DNA from: an uncultured Eubacteriales bacterium
Lineage (GTDB): Bacteria; Bacillota; Clostridia; Oscillospirales; CAG-272
Length of the DNA stretch: 57,557 nt
Direction of reading: 5' to 3'
Assembly: GCA_934401725.1 (NCBI GenBank)
Contig: CAKRSS010000007.1
Location: 1-57,557 of the forward strand
The notes beneath the pieces were generated by a model. It ran no database searches. It had not been told where the DNA came from and worked only from the letters and a program-made list of their open reading frames with translations. Of this stretch, positions 1-7,785 are shown piece after piece; the stretch's first letter is position 1; every line of letters starts with the position of its first letter. The translations under genes and the position numbers were made by a program.

Positions 1-464
1 GTGCCGTATAGCATAGGGCGACCGGGCGCGTCGAGTCTTCCGACGCCCTCGATAAGTCCCTTGTCGAGCAGCGAGCCGACGGCGTATGAGCTGTCAACGC
101 CGCGCACGGCGTCGATAAACGCGCGCGTTGTTGGCTGATTGTATGCGACCACGGCCAGCACTTCCATCGACGACGCCGAAAGGTTTCCGCCGCGGCGTAT
201 GCCGAGCGCTTCGCGAATGTAGGGGGCAAAGCGCTCCTTGGTGCACAGCTGGCAGGAGTCGTCGAAGGTGAGCAGGTTGAGGCCGCGGGGGGAGTCCTCC
301 GCATTGATCGAGACGGCCATGTTTTCGACTAAAAGTCTTATATCCTTTGGCGGAAGTCCGAGCACCTCGGACAGCTTTTCGTATTTGACCGGGTAGCCGG
401 CCGCGAACAGTATGGCTTCAATCGCGGCCTCGACGTTGGTTATTACGGGCATTGAGTCTTCCAT
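1..464 (-). CDS. scpB: Segregation and condensation protein B, C-terminal part cut by window edge
   Basis: ScpB is the winged-helix (kite) subunit of the bacterial condensin complex; with ScpA it bridges the Smc heads in chromosome segregation. Reading the minus strand from the ATG at 464 gives about 154 residues without a stop. They include the N-terminal AIEAILFAAGYPV segment and the SMEVLAVVAYNQPTTRAFID region typical of ScpB. The protein is normally near 180-200 aa, so only the end is missing. A second ATG lies four codons further in (MPVITN). The gene follows scpA after 18 nt and is probably last or near-last in the lon operon. Its partner smc is in the window at 15814. Confidence 0.93.
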   Translation of the reverse strand, partial: MEDSMPVITNVEAAIEAILFAAGYPVKYEKLSEVLGLPPKDIRLLVENMAVSINAEDSPRGLNLLTFDDSCQLCTKERFAPYIREALGIRRGGNLSASSMEVLAVVAYNQPTTRAFIDAVRGVDSSYAVGSLLDKGLIEGVGRLDAPGRPMLYG

Positions 465-482
465 TGTCTATGTCCTTTCACT

Positions 483-1268
483 TCAATAGGAGTCGCCGGT
501 GTGGCCGTCCTCCGTGAGAACGGTTGACTCATCGGTGTTGAGTATAAAACGGGTGTTGAGGCCGTGAAGCGAGTCGGGAATGTACGAGTCGTCGCTCTCG
601 TCTATGAGCAGACGGCGTATTTTGACCAGCTCCAACACGCCGACGAAGGCGGCAATGAGGTCTGGGAGCGTCTGTTCGTCGCCGATCAACTCCTCGAGAG
701 AGGCCTGTCCGGCTGTTCTTATGCGGCTGAGCATGCCCGCGATCTTCATCTCGACCGACACCACGCGCTTGCTTATCATGGGCGTGAAGGCGTGCGCCTT
801 GGCGTCCTCCATGGCGTCCATGTAGCTGCGCACGCGGCGCATCGCCAGCCGCAGCGACTCGACGTTCTGATCGGCGACAAATGTGCGGTCGACGGAAATT
901 TCGTCCGTATCCTTGACCATGCGCCCGCTGTAAATGACGTATTGCTCGGCCATGCGCACGGCAGCGGCCTTGGCCTGCCGATAGCGTAGAAGGGCATCGG
1001 TGATGATCTTGCGGGGGTCCTCCGCCTCTGCGGTTGGGCGTGGCAGCAACATGCGGCTTTTTATCAGCATCAGCTCGCTCGCCATGACTATGAATTCGGC
1101 AGCAAGCTCCATATCAAGCGACTGCGCCGCTTTGATGTACTCCATGTACTGCTCGCATATCAGCGAAATCGGTATATCTTCGATATTGACTTTGTTTTTC
1201 GCAATAAGTGCGAGGAGCAGGTCGAGCGGCCCCTCGAAGGTGTCGAGCTTGTATTGAATGGCTTCCAT
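483..1268 (-). CDS. scpA: Segregation and condensation protein A (kleisin)
   Basis: ScpA is the kleisin of the Smc-ScpAB condensin; it links the two Smc ATPase heads and carries ScpB. The 261-aa product has the family length. It has the hallmark N-terminal FEGPLDLLLALIAKNKVNI motif, which forms the helical domain that binds the Smc neck. A basic and helical middle follows, then a C-terminal winged-helix domain (SLEELIG...FVGVLELVKIRRLL) that binds the Smc cap. The ATG at 1268 is one base after the stop of the upstream M50 gene, and scpB follows after 18 nt, so translation is probably coupled. Identification rests on these motifs and on adjacency to scpB. Confidence 0.96.
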   Translation of the reverse strand: MEAIQYKLDTFEGPLDLLLALIAKNKVNIEDIPISLICEQYMEYIKAAQSLDMELAAEFIVMASELMLIKSRMLLPRPTAEAEDPRKIITDALLRYRQAKAAAVRMAEQYVIYSGRMVKDTDEISVDRTFVADQNVESLRLAMRRVRSYMDAMEDAKAHAFTPMISKRVVSVEMKIAGMLSRIRTAGQASLEELIGDEQTLPDLIAAFVGVLELVKIRRLLIDESDDSYIPDSLHGLNTRFILNTDESTVLTEDGHTGDSY

Positions 1269-1269
1269 T

Positions 1270-1986
1270 TTACGCTCCGGTTATCAAATACAACATATAG
1301 TTTGCCATCTCGTCTTTTCCGAGTCCGACAATGAAAAGCATCCCCTTGAAGAGCCATCTCGTTACGGTGGTTATAACAGGTGATAAAACGCCAGTGCCGA
1401 GCAAAATCAAAACAACGATATAAATAATGCGCTCATACTTCATAATTCCAAAGTACCATTTTGGCGGTAGAAAAACATAGAATAATCTCGAGCCGTCAAG
1501 AGGTGGAACGGGAAGTAGATTGAACACTGCGAGTGTTAAGTTCATGTATGTTGCGTAGTAGAAAAAGATGCAAAGCAGTTCAAGGTAGATATTCGAGTTT
1601 ATCCAAAACTCGAATATCAAACGCACAAAAAGAACGTTTACAAACGCTAAAATAAGGTTTGAAAGCGGCCCCGCAGCAGCTGAAAGTGCCATATCGCGGC
1701 GCGGGTTTTTGAAATTTCTGGAGTTGATCGGTACAGGTTTTGCCCAACCGAAGCCAGCAATCAGCATGCATATAAAGCCGACAGGGTCAAGGTGCTTTAT
1801 TGGATTTAGAGTCAGTCTGCCTAGGTCATGAGCCGTCGGATCGCCGAGCTTCCATGCGACAAAGCCGTGCGCGGTCTCATGGACGGACAACGAAAATAGC
1901 CCGATTATTATGAGAAACAGTATCTGAACCGTCAGAAAGACAGGATCAGCGCCGCTCATGAAGCTGCGAATGAGGTTAAATAGCAT
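1270..1986 (-). CDS. Site-2 protease family membrane metallopeptidase (M50)
   Basis: An intramembrane zinc metalloprotease-like protein of 238 aa with about five or six hydrophobic segments. The zinc site HETAHGF lies near residue 41, and the second conserved motif NLLPVPPLDGSRL is in the C-terminal half; together they mark an intact S2P/M50 active site. A family-typical stretch with GDPTAHDLGRLTLNP follows the first motif. This short form is common in Firmicutes beside scpA-scpB. Its substrate is unknown; sporulation-type SpoIVFB and sigma-factor-releasing proteases belong to the same clan, but no partner is visible here. It sits between ysxC (3-nt gap) and scpA (1-nt gap) in a minus-strand operon. 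Confidence 0.9.
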   Translation of the reverse strand: MLFNLIRSFMSGADPVFLTVQILFLIIIGLFSLSVHETAHGFVAWKLGDPTAHDLGRLTLNPIKHLDPVGFICMLIAGFGWAKPVPINSRNFKNPRRDMALSAAAGPLSNLILAFVNVLFVRLIFEFWINSNIYLELLCIFFYYATYMNLTLAVFNLLPVPPLDGSRLFYVFLPPKWYFGIMKYERIIYIVVLILLGTGVLSPVITTVTRWLFKGMLFIVGLGKDEMANYMLYLITGA

Positions 1987-1989
1987 TAC

Positions 1990-2601
1990 TCAGTTCCTTT
2001 CAGAAATGTGGGCGGCGTCGAGAATGGCGCGCCACAGCGCGTCGCGCCCCTCGCCGTTGTGCGACGAGAAGGGAATCACGCAGACACCCGAAGCAAGCTC
2101 GTGGCCTTCAATTTCGGGTATGGCACGGGCACGCTCGGTTTTGTTCAGCTTGTCTGTCTTGGTGAGGACGATTATATAGGGGAGTCCGGACTGGCGCAGA
2201 TAATTAAGCATCATGGCGTCGTCCGCCGTTATGCCGACGCGGCAATCGACAAGCTGAACGACAAGGCGCACAAGGTCGAGATTAGGATTCTTGGTGAAAT
2301 ACCCGTCCGTCAGAGACGACCACTTCTGCTTGTCTTCCTGCGGGCGGCGGGCGAAGCCGTAGCCCGGCAGGTCAACTAAAAACAGCTTTTTGTCTATGTC
2401 GTAGAAATTTATAGTGATGGTCTTTCCGGGGGACGAGCTTACGCGCGCCAGGCTTTTACGCCCGAGCAGCGTGTTTATCAACGAGCTTTTTCCGACGTTC
2501 GAGCGCCCCGAGAAGGCAATCTGCGGCATTGGGTCGGTGGGGAACTGACGGATATATCCTGCGCTTATGCGCAGCGTGATGTTGTTGAGATTAAGCGCCA
2601 T
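1990..2601 (-). CDS. ysxC: Ribosome biogenesis GTPase YsxC/EngB
   Basis: A small TRAFAC GTPase needed for late assembly of the 50S ribosomal subunit. The 203-aa protein shows G1 (GRSNVGKSSLINTLL, about residues 31-45), G3 (DLPGYGFA) and G4 (LTKTDK), all with consensus residues. Size and motif spacing match the EngB/YihA family. The start overlaps the end of lon by 11 nt, a lon-ysxC order seen in Bacillus and many Firmicutes. The overlap implies translational coupling with the protease gene. Confidence 0.96.
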   Translation of the reverse strand: MALNLNNITLRISAGYIRQFPTDPMPQIAFSGRSNVGKSSLINTLLGRKSLARVSSSPGKTITINFYDIDKKLFLVDLPGYGFARRPQEDKQKWSSLTDGYFTKNPNLDLVRLVVQLVDCRVGITADDAMMLNYLRQSGLPYIIVLTKTDKLNKTERARAIPEIEGHELASGVCVIPFSSHNGEGRDALWRAILDAAHISERN

Positions 2602-5026
2602 AATGGTCTCCGTTTACGGTGTTGTGTGTTACGTGCGGTATATTCGGCAGAGCATCCGGTACCGTTTCCAAGTGGGACATTGTCATCCCGGGAAGCGACA
2701 GTGCGTCGTCAGCCAGTGCGACGTCGAGAACCCTGGATGCATTTGAGACGGGGATGAACTCGATGCTTTCGCGAACGGTTGGATCTATCTCCTCAAGGTC
2801 GGGGACGTTCTGCTCGGGGATAATGACGGTGCGCACACCCGCGTTGTAGGCAGCGAGCGTTTTTTCCTTGAGGCCGCCGATGGGGAGAACCTTGCCGAGC
2901 AGCGTGACTTCGCCCGTCATGGCGATGTCGCGGTGCACCGGGCGTCCGGTCAGCGCGCTGACAAGGCCCGTCACCATAGTGACGCCGGCGGACGGCCCGT
3001 CCTTGGGGACAGCGCCTTCCGGTGCGTGGATGTGAATATCCTTTGTTTTGTAAAAATCATGCGGGATGTCGTATTTGTCGGCTATATAGCGAACATAGCT
3101 CACCGCTATCTGTGCCGACTCCTTCATGACATCACCGAGTGATCCGGTTAGCTCGATCTTGCCGGTGCCGTCGAGCACTGCGACCTCGATTTTGAGCAGG
3201 TCGCCGCCGACTTCCGTCCACGCCAGACCGTTCACTACGCCGACCTCGTCCTCCGCGTCAATGCGCTCGCCCGTGAACTTGCGGACTCCGAGGTATTTCG
3301 GCAGATCGTCGCGGTCAATGACAACACGCGGGATTTTCTCGGTCACAATGCGCTTTGCGGCCTTGCGGCAGAGCGCGGCGATGTCGCGCTCGAGGTTACG
3401 CACACCTGCCTCGCGCGTGTAGGACGCTATCACGTCCTCGAGCGCTGCGTCGGTGATGCGCACCATGCGGCGGTTGAGCCCGTGACGGGCGAGCTGCTTG
3501 CCGAGCAGGTGATGTTTCGCGATGTTCAGCTTTTCGGCTGGGGTATAGGTATGTAGCTCTATAACCTCCATACGGTCGAGAAGGGGGCGGGGAATTGTGT
3601 CAAGTGTGTTGGCGGTCGTGATGAACAGGCACTCCGACAGATCGAAGGGCAGCTCGATGAAGTGGTCGCGGAAGGTCTTGTTCTGCTCGGGATCGAGCAC
3701 CTCGAGCAGTGCCGAGGAGGGATCGCCGTGCGCGTCGCGCGTCAGTTTGTCGACTTCATCGAGAAGTATCAGCGGGTTACGCACCTTGACCTGAGCCATG
3801 GCCGCCATTATGCGTCCCGGCATAGCGCCGATGTAGGTTTTGCGGTGACCGCGGATGTCGGCCTCGTCGCGCACGCCGCCGAGCGACACGCGGACGTACT
3901 TGCGCCCGGTCGCCTTTGCTATCGATGCCGCAACAGAGGTTTTTCCCGTTCCGGGAGGGCCGACGAGACAGATAATCTGGCTCTTGAGTTCAGGCGTCAG
4001 CTGCCTGACGGCGATAAATTCGAGTATGCGCTCCTTGACCTTTTCAAGGCCGTCATGGTCGGCATCGAGTATCTTGCGTGCCGCCTCGACGTTGGCGCGC
4101 TCGCGCGTCGTCTTGTGCCACGGCAGGTCGAGAACGGTCTCGAGGTAGGTGCGTATTACGCTCGCCTCGGCCGAGCCGAACGGAACCTTGGACAGCCGAT
4201 CGTTTTCCTTGAGCAGCTTTTCCTCGACCTCCTTCGGAAGGTTCGCGGTGAGTATCTGGTTGTAAAACTCCTCGTTTTCGTTGTCGCCCTCGCCGAGCTC
4301 GTCCTCAATCACTCTGATCTGCTCGCGCAGGTAGTAATCGCGGCGCTCGCGGTTGAGGTGGTCCTGAACCTTTGCATGAATTTCAACCTCGCAGGCGAGC
4401 AGTTCGCGCTCCTCCTCGAGCAGCTCCGCGACCAGCTTCAGTCGCTCAAGCGGGCCGAACTGCTCGAGCGCGGCCTGCTTATCCTCGTTGCGGAGGAGAA
4501 ATCCGGAGGCGACGTAGTCGGCGAGCATTGAAGGATTTTTGATGGCCTTCGCTGACGTGAACATCTCCTTCGAGATGTGCGGCAGAAACTGCTGTATCGA
4601 ATCCAGCACCGACAGCACCTCGCGCATGTATGCTTCGGTCTTTATATCGGTGTCGTCGAGGTAGAGGCTCTTGCATATGAGGTCGGCGGAGATGTAGTCG
4701 CCGTCGGCGCGGTAGCTGACAACGCTTGCGCGGCTGAGACCGACGAAGGTCAGCTGCATATTGCCGTCCGGAGTGCGGATGGCGTTTTTGATTTTGGCAG
4801 TCGTGCCGACGTAGCTCAGACAGTCTGTCTGCGGTGCGCCCTCGCAGGGGCGCTTGAGTGTTACCAAAAATATTTTATGACCGGAGGCAGCCGCGGCCTC
4901 TGCCGCGGCAATGCTTACGCGGTCTGTTATTTCAATGCTTGTGGATATGGACGGAAACGCTACGGTGTCCCGCAGCACAACGACAGGGAGCGTCGCTTCC
5001 GAAACCTTTTCTAAATAACTGGACAT
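2591..5026 (-). CDS. lon: ATP-dependent Lon protease
   Basis: A cytoplasmic AAA+ serine protease of 811 aa that degrades misfolded and regulatory proteins. The order is the N-terminal substrate-recognition domain, a coiled-coil linker, the AAA+ module with Walker A GPPGTGKTS and Walker B LILLDEVDK, then the protease domain. That domain has the catalytic serine in DGPSAGVTM (Ser679 by my count) and the lysine in GGLKEK (Lys720). The length is normal for bacterial LonA; about 35 non-conserved residues trail the protease domain. A clear Shine-Dalgarno (AAAGGAAG) precedes the ATG at 5026. A sigma-A-like promoter lies about 55 nt upstream (5078-5106). No CtsR or CIRCE site was seen near it. Confidence 0.98.
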   Translation of the reverse strand: MSSYLEKVSEATLPVVVLRDTVAFPSISTSIEITDRVSIAAAEAAAASGHKIFLVTLKRPCEGAPQTDCLSYVGTTAKIKNAIRTPDGNMQLTFVGLSRASVVSYRADGDYISADLICKSLYLDDTDIKTEAYMREVLSVLDSIQQFLPHISKEMFTSAKAIKNPSMLADYVASGFLLRNEDKQAALEQFGPLERLKLVAELLEEERELLACEVEIHAKVQDHLNRERRDYYLREQIRVIEDELGEGDNENEEFYNQILTANLPKEVEEKLLKENDRLSKVPFGSAEASVIRTYLETVLDLPWHKTTRERANVEAARKILDADHDGLEKVKERILEFIAVRQLTPELKSQIICLVGPPGTGKTSVAASIAKATGRKYVRVSLGGVRDEADIRGHRKTYIGAMPGRIMAAMAQVKVRNPLILLDEVDKLTRDAHGDPSSALLEVLDPEQNKTFRDHFIELPFDLSECLFITTANTLDTIPRPLLDRMEVIELHTYTPAEKLNIAKHHLLGKQLARHGLNRRMVRITDAALEDVIASYTREAGVRNLERDIAALCRKAAKRIVTEKIPRVVIDRDDLPKYLGVRKFTGERIDAEDEVGVVNGLAWTEVGGDLLKIEVAVLDGTGKIELTGSLGDVMKESAQIAVSYVRYIADKYDIPHDFYKTKDIHIHAPEGAVPKDGPSAGVTMVTGLVSALTGRPVHRDIAMTGEVTLLGKVLPIGGLKEKTLAAYNAGVRTVIIPEQNVPDLEEIDPTVRESIEFIPVSNASRVLDVALADDALSLPGMTMSHLETVPDALPNIPHVTHNTVNGDHYGA

Positions 5027-5077
5027 GAATGCTTCCTTTCGGGATTAATTGGACAGATAATAAATCTTCAATTTAAT

Positions 5078-5106
5078 ATTATAGCACATGGCGTTGAATT
5101 TTTCCA
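5078..5106 (-). promoter_or_regulatory. Probable sigma-A promoter of lon
   Basis: On the minus strand there is a perfect -10 TATAAT (5083-5078) and a weaker -35 TGGAAA (5106-5101), separated by 17 bp. The predicted start of transcription is near 5071, giving a leader of about 45 nt before the lon ATG. No heat-shock operator overlaps it. Confidence 0.65.
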
Positions 5107-5170
5107 CACATTTTAAGAAAATTTCCGAAATAATCGCCTGTCTTACACATGGCGCTCACAAAAGAGGGCG

Positions 5171-5201
5171 AAAAAGCAAAAAGCACAACGAGCGATCGTT
5201 G
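5171..5201 (-). terminator. Terminator-like hairpin between the distal promoter and lon
   Basis: On the minus strand CAACGA and TCGTTG form a 6-bp perfect stem with a four-base loop. It is followed by TG and then CTTTTTG and CTTTTT. The stem is short, so termination may be partial. Confidence 0.5.
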
Positions 5202-5284
5202 ATGCGTGTTGATACCATGAGATTGATATTCCGCAAAAACTGATGACTGGTTGTGCATGGGCGCGAGTCTTGCCTTCCTCGCAT
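5171..5284 (-). ncRNA. Candidate small RNA (or attenuated upstream leader) ahead of lon
   Basis: A non-coding stretch on the minus strand bounded by a strong promoter (5319-5291) and a terminator-like hairpin (5201-5186) followed by two runs of five T. It would produce a transcript of about 114 nt. Inside, GCGAG/CTCGC arms flanked by CATG/CATG can fold into a 5' hairpin. No ORF with a ribosome-binding site was found, and it does not match 6S, SRP or tmRNA signatures that I know. It could also be a conditionally read-through leader of lon, since lon's own promoter lies just downstream. Both readings are inference. Confidence 0.4.
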
Positions 5285-5290
5285 GTAACC

Positions 5291-5319
5291 ATTATACTAC
5301 GAAACGTCGGTTTTGTAAA
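5291..5319 (-). promoter_or_regulatory. Sigma-A promoter of the candidate small RNA / distal lon promoter
   Basis: The minus strand shows -35 TTTACA (5319-5314), a 17-bp spacer and a perfect -10 TATAAT (5296-5291). It points toward lon but lies about 265 bp from the lon start. A terminator-like hairpin stands between them at 5171-5201. Confidence 0.6.
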
Positions 5320-5464
5320 TTATTCAAAATGACGATTTTTAGCTGAAAATTTCGTCAAAATAGATACATGGGAGAAAAAAGAGTGTCACAGAATGTCGAA
5401 TTTGGACAAAGTGACGGTTTTGCACGCGATGGCGGTATTTACAAGATTTTTTTGCGAAAAGGTA

Positions 5465-5493
5465 TTGACAAATGAGGTGAGAGGTGCTATAAT
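5465..5493 (+). promoter_or_regulatory. Consensus sigma-A promoter of infC-rpmI-rplT
   Basis: Perfect TTGACA (5465-5470) and perfect TATAAT (5488-5493) with a 17-bp spacer. Transcription should begin near 5500, leaving a leader of about 135 nt before infC. Confidence 0.9.
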
Positions 5494-5563
5494 AGCTCTG
5501 CAAAAGAAGCAGAGCCTCCGCTCTCACCCTGCCACAGTCGGTGCGCCGGGTTGATAGATGATT

Positions 5564-5620
5564 GATCCCTTGCGGGGTCTTGTCGCGCGGAGAAGCTGTT
5601 TTCCGTGCGATTTTATTTTT
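5564..5620 (+). terminator. Leader attenuator immediately upstream of infC
   Basis: Two hairpins lie in the infC leader. The first is 5564-5579 (GATCCC, loop TTGC, GGGGTC). The second is an 11-bp stem, 5584-5594 with 5599-5609, with loop GCTG and two G-U pairs. It is followed directly by a T-rich tract (5611-5620). The T tract abuts the infC Shine-Dalgarno at 5621. This is the architecture of an intrinsic terminator in a leader. Bacillus subtilis infC-rpmI-rplT is known to be controlled by L20 through premature termination, so the same logic is likely here. Confidence 0.75.
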
Positions 5621-5634
5621 GGAGGTGCTTAGCC

Positions 5635-6153
5635 ATCGCAACAAAAGATATGCTTATCAACGACGACATCCGTGCCAAGGAGGTTCGGGTCATCGGAAGT
5701 GACGGAGAACAATTGGGAATTATGAGCGGCGATGCTGCCAAGCATGCTGCCGCTGAGGCTGGGCTTGATCTGGTTATGATCTCGCCGTCTGCCACGCCGC
5801 CTGTATGCAAAATCATGGATTTCGGCAAGTATCGCTTTGAGCGCGATAAGCGCGAAAAAGAGGCTAAGAAAAAGCAGCAGACAGTAGAGCTCAAGGAGAT
5901 TCAGCTGTCCTGCCGCATCGACACGCACGACTTTGATACCAAGGTCAGACACGCGCTCCGCTTCCTCGGAGACGGTAACAAGGTCAGAGTTGTCATGCGC
6001 TTCAAGGGACGTGAGATGGCTCACATCGCTCTCGGTCGCGAGATAATCGAGAAGTTCGAGCAGGCGTGCTCCGAGGCCGGAACCGCTGACAAACGTCCTG
6101 TGCTTGACGGACGTTTCATGAGCATGGTGCTCAGCCCGATCAAAAACAAGTAA
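5635..6153 (+). CDS. infC: Translation initiation factor IF-3, AUC start codon
   Basis: IF-3 binds the 30S subunit, prevents premature 50S joining and proofreads start codon and initiator tRNA choice. The product from the ATC at 5635 is 172 aa, the normal length. It begins (M)ATKDMLINDDIRAKEVRVI and holds the family block PPVCKIMDFGKYRFE. I chose ATC because GGAGG (5621-5625) is nine bases ahead of it. The GTG at 5605 lies inside the attenuator stem, and the first ATG (5650) is too far from the Shine-Dalgarno. infC is known to use rare AUU/AUC starts, which lets IF-3 repress its own translation. It is first in an operon with rpmI (70-nt gap) and rplT. Confidence 0.95.
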   Translation: MATKDMLINDDIRAKEVRVIGSDGEQLGIMSGDAAKHAAAEAGLDLVMISPSATPPVCKIMDFGKYRFERDKREKEAKKKQQTVELKEIQLSCRIDTHDFDTKVRHALRFLGDGNKVRVVMRFKGREMAHIALGREIIEKFEQACSEAGTADKRPVLDGRFMSMVLSPIKNK

Positions 6154-6223
6154 GTTCATATTTGACCCGTACGCGGGGCTTGAATAATATATTTATGTTT
6201 CAAAGTTAAAAGGAGATATTGCA

Positions 6224-6418
6224 ATGGGAAAGATCAAAACACACAGAGCCTCTGCCAAGAGATTCTCGGTTACCGGTACCGGTAAGGTAAAGATGAATCA
6301 CTGCCACCACCGTCATAAGCTCGGCCTGAAGGACCAAAAGCGCAAGAGACATCTTCGCTCTGCATCCTACGTTCAGGGCGCTATGGCAGCTAACATGAGA
6401 AATCTGATTCAGAAATAA
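6224..6418 (+). CDS. rpmI: 50S ribosomal protein L35
   Basis: A very basic 64-aa ribosomal protein of the large subunit. It starts MGKIKTHRASAKRFSVTGTG and contains KMNHCHHRHKLGLKDQKRKR, both typical of L35. The ATG follows a strong Shine-Dalgarno (AAAAGGAGATA). The 70-nt gap after infC holds a small CCCG/CGGG hairpin but no T tract. The gene is second in the infC-rpmI-rplT operon, whose order is conserved across bacteria. Confidence 0.98.
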   Translation: MGKIKTHRASAKRFSVTGTGKVKMNHCHHRHKLGLKDQKRKRHLRSASYVQGAMAANMRNLIQK

Positions 6419-6442
6419 CCGGAAAGTTGGAGGATAATAGAA

Positions 6443-6796
6443 ATGGCAAGAATTAAGGGTGCGGTTACAACCCGCAAGAGAAGAAATAAAGTTCTGAAGG
6501 CCGCCAAGGGATATTGGGGCGCAAAATCGAAGCATTTCAAGATGGCTAAGCAGGCCGTCATGAAGAGCGGCAACTATGCTTTCGCCGGCCGCAAGATGAA
6601 GAAGAGAGATTTCCGTCAGCTGTGGATTACCCGTATTTCTGCACAGGCCAAGGTCAACGGAATGAACTATTCTACATTCATGCACGGACTCAAGAAGGCC
6701 GGTGTCGATCTCAACCGCAAGATGCTGTCCGAGATCGCTATATCTGATCCCGAGGTGTTTGCAGCTCTGACTGAGAAGGCCAAGGCTGCTCTCTGA
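6443..6796 (+). CDS. rplT: 50S ribosomal protein L20
   Basis: A 117-aa basic protein that binds 23S rRNA early in 50S assembly and is the known autoregulator of this operon in other bacteria. MARIKGAVTTRKRRNKVLK at the N-terminus and RDFRQLWITRISAQAKVNGM in the middle are diagnostic, and the length is usual. It follows rpmI by 24 nt with a good Shine-Dalgarno (GGAGG). A strong intrinsic terminator begins 15 nt after the stop, so it ends the operon. Confidence 0.98.
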   Translation: MARIKGAVTTRKRRNKVLKAAKGYWGAKSKHFKMAKQAVMKSGNYAFAGRKMKKRDFRQLWITRISAQAKVNGMNYSTFMHGLKKAGVDLNRKMLSEIAISDPEVFAALTEKAKAAL

Positions 6797-6810
6797 GAAA
6801 CCCGATAATA

Positions 6811-6836
6811 GAAAACCCGGTAAACGCCGGGTTTTC
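6811..6836 (+). terminator. Intrinsic terminator of infC-rpmI-rplT
   Basis: A 10-bp perfect stem, 6811-6820 with 6827-6836, with a six-base loop. The stem's descending arm ends in TTTTC, so an A-rich start and T-rich end are built in. Confidence 0.88.
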
Positions 6837-6904
6837 TCATATTAGTGAGACTTTTGAAAAAGCGCTGCGGCGGTCATGATTGCCGTATCGCAACGGTAAA
6901 ATAA

Positions 6905-7738
6905 ATGGAAGAAATAATCACATCGCGTCACAATCAGACAATAGTCAATATTTGCAAGCTGACCGAGCGCAAGCACCGTGAGGCGGGGCGGCTGTTTCGG
7001 TTTGACGGTATAAAGCTGTGCGCCGAGGCCATACTTGCCGGTGTCGAGCCGGAGATAATCGTGCTGCGGCGAGATGGAAGAGCAGAAGTGTCCGAGCGTA
7101 TACGCAGCATCTGCGGAAAGACGCCGGGCGACACCGGTGCACGTGTGATATTGCTCGAAAACAACCTTTTCGACGCTGTGTCGGAAGAAAAATCTCCCGA
7201 GGGCGTGATAACTGTTGCAAAATATATTGACAAATTTCATAAAATTGTTACAATAGATAATAACTCAGCTCGTTTTGATTCACTCGGGAGCAGAATTATG
7301 CTGCTCGAGGACATCCGCGACCCCGGCAATCTCGGCACTATAATGCGAAGTGCCGCGGCGCTTGGAATGGACGAGCTGATACTCTGCGGCGATTGCGCCG
7401 ATATATACAGTTCAAAAACCGTGCGCGGAAGCATGGGGGCGCTGTTCAGACTCAGGCTGTCGCTGTGCCGCGATACTGCGGCGGCCGTGCGCGGAATACA
7501 GGCCGCGGGGCGGCGCGTTCTTGCAGCGGCGCTGACTGAGGGAGCGCTGCCTATAAAAAAAGCGGGGCTTCGCAGCTCCGACTGCACCGCCATCGGCAAC
7601 GAAGGACACGGGCTCAGCGCTACGGTTCTTGACCTTGCCGACGGAAGCGTTATAATTCCCATGCGCGCAGGGAATGAGTCACTCAATGCCGCCGTGGCGG
7701 CGGCCGTGTTTATGTGGGAAGTCTGTAACCTTGATTGA
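6905..7738 (+). CDS. TrmH/SpoU-family RNA 2'-O-ribose methyltransferase
   Basis: An SAM-dependent SPOUT methyltransferase, 277 aa, expected to 2'-O-methylate rRNA or tRNA. An N-terminal substrate-binding domain (about residues 1-110) precedes the SpoU domain. That domain carries motif 1 LLEDIRDPGNLGTIMRSAAA, motif 2 AIGNEGHGLS and motif 3 IPMRAGNESLNAAVAAAVFM, so the trefoil knot and cofactor site look intact. The exact nucleotide target cannot be told from sequence. The ATG at 6905 has only a weak Shine-Dalgarno. The gene lies between the L20 terminator and dprA and may have its own unrecognised promoter. Confidence 0.9.
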   Translation: MEEIITSRHNQTIVNICKLTERKHREAGRLFRFDGIKLCAEAILAGVEPEIIVLRRDGRAEVSERIRSICGKTPGDTGARVILLENNLFDAVSEEKSPEGVITVAKYIDKFHKIVTIDNNSARFDSLGSRIMLLEDIRDPGNLGTIMRSAAALGMDELILCGDCADIYSSKTVRGSMGALFRLRLSLCRDTAAAVRGIQAAGRRVLAAALTEGALPIKKAGLRSSDCTAIGNEGHGLSATVLDLADGSVIIPMRAGNESLNAAVAAAVFMWEVCNLD

Positions 7739-7785
7739 GACACTCCCATGATGGTCTGACTTCTTAGAAAGGATTGGGTATCGAT

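Noticed and set aside
5027..5110. CtsR heptad repeat or CIRCE controlling lon
   Set aside because: No GGTCAAA-type direct repeat and no CIRCE half-sites are present near the lon promoter.
5495..5515. Perfect 7-bp inverted repeat just after the infC -10 box
   Set aside because: The predicted transcription start (about 5500) falls inside the left arm, so the RNA hairpin would not form completely. It may be an operator, but nothing supports that.
5605..5634. In-frame GTG at 5605 as the infC start
   Set aside because: It lies in the descending arm of the attenuator hairpin, has no Shine-Dalgarno and adds residues not found in IF-3. ATC 5635 fits all evidence.
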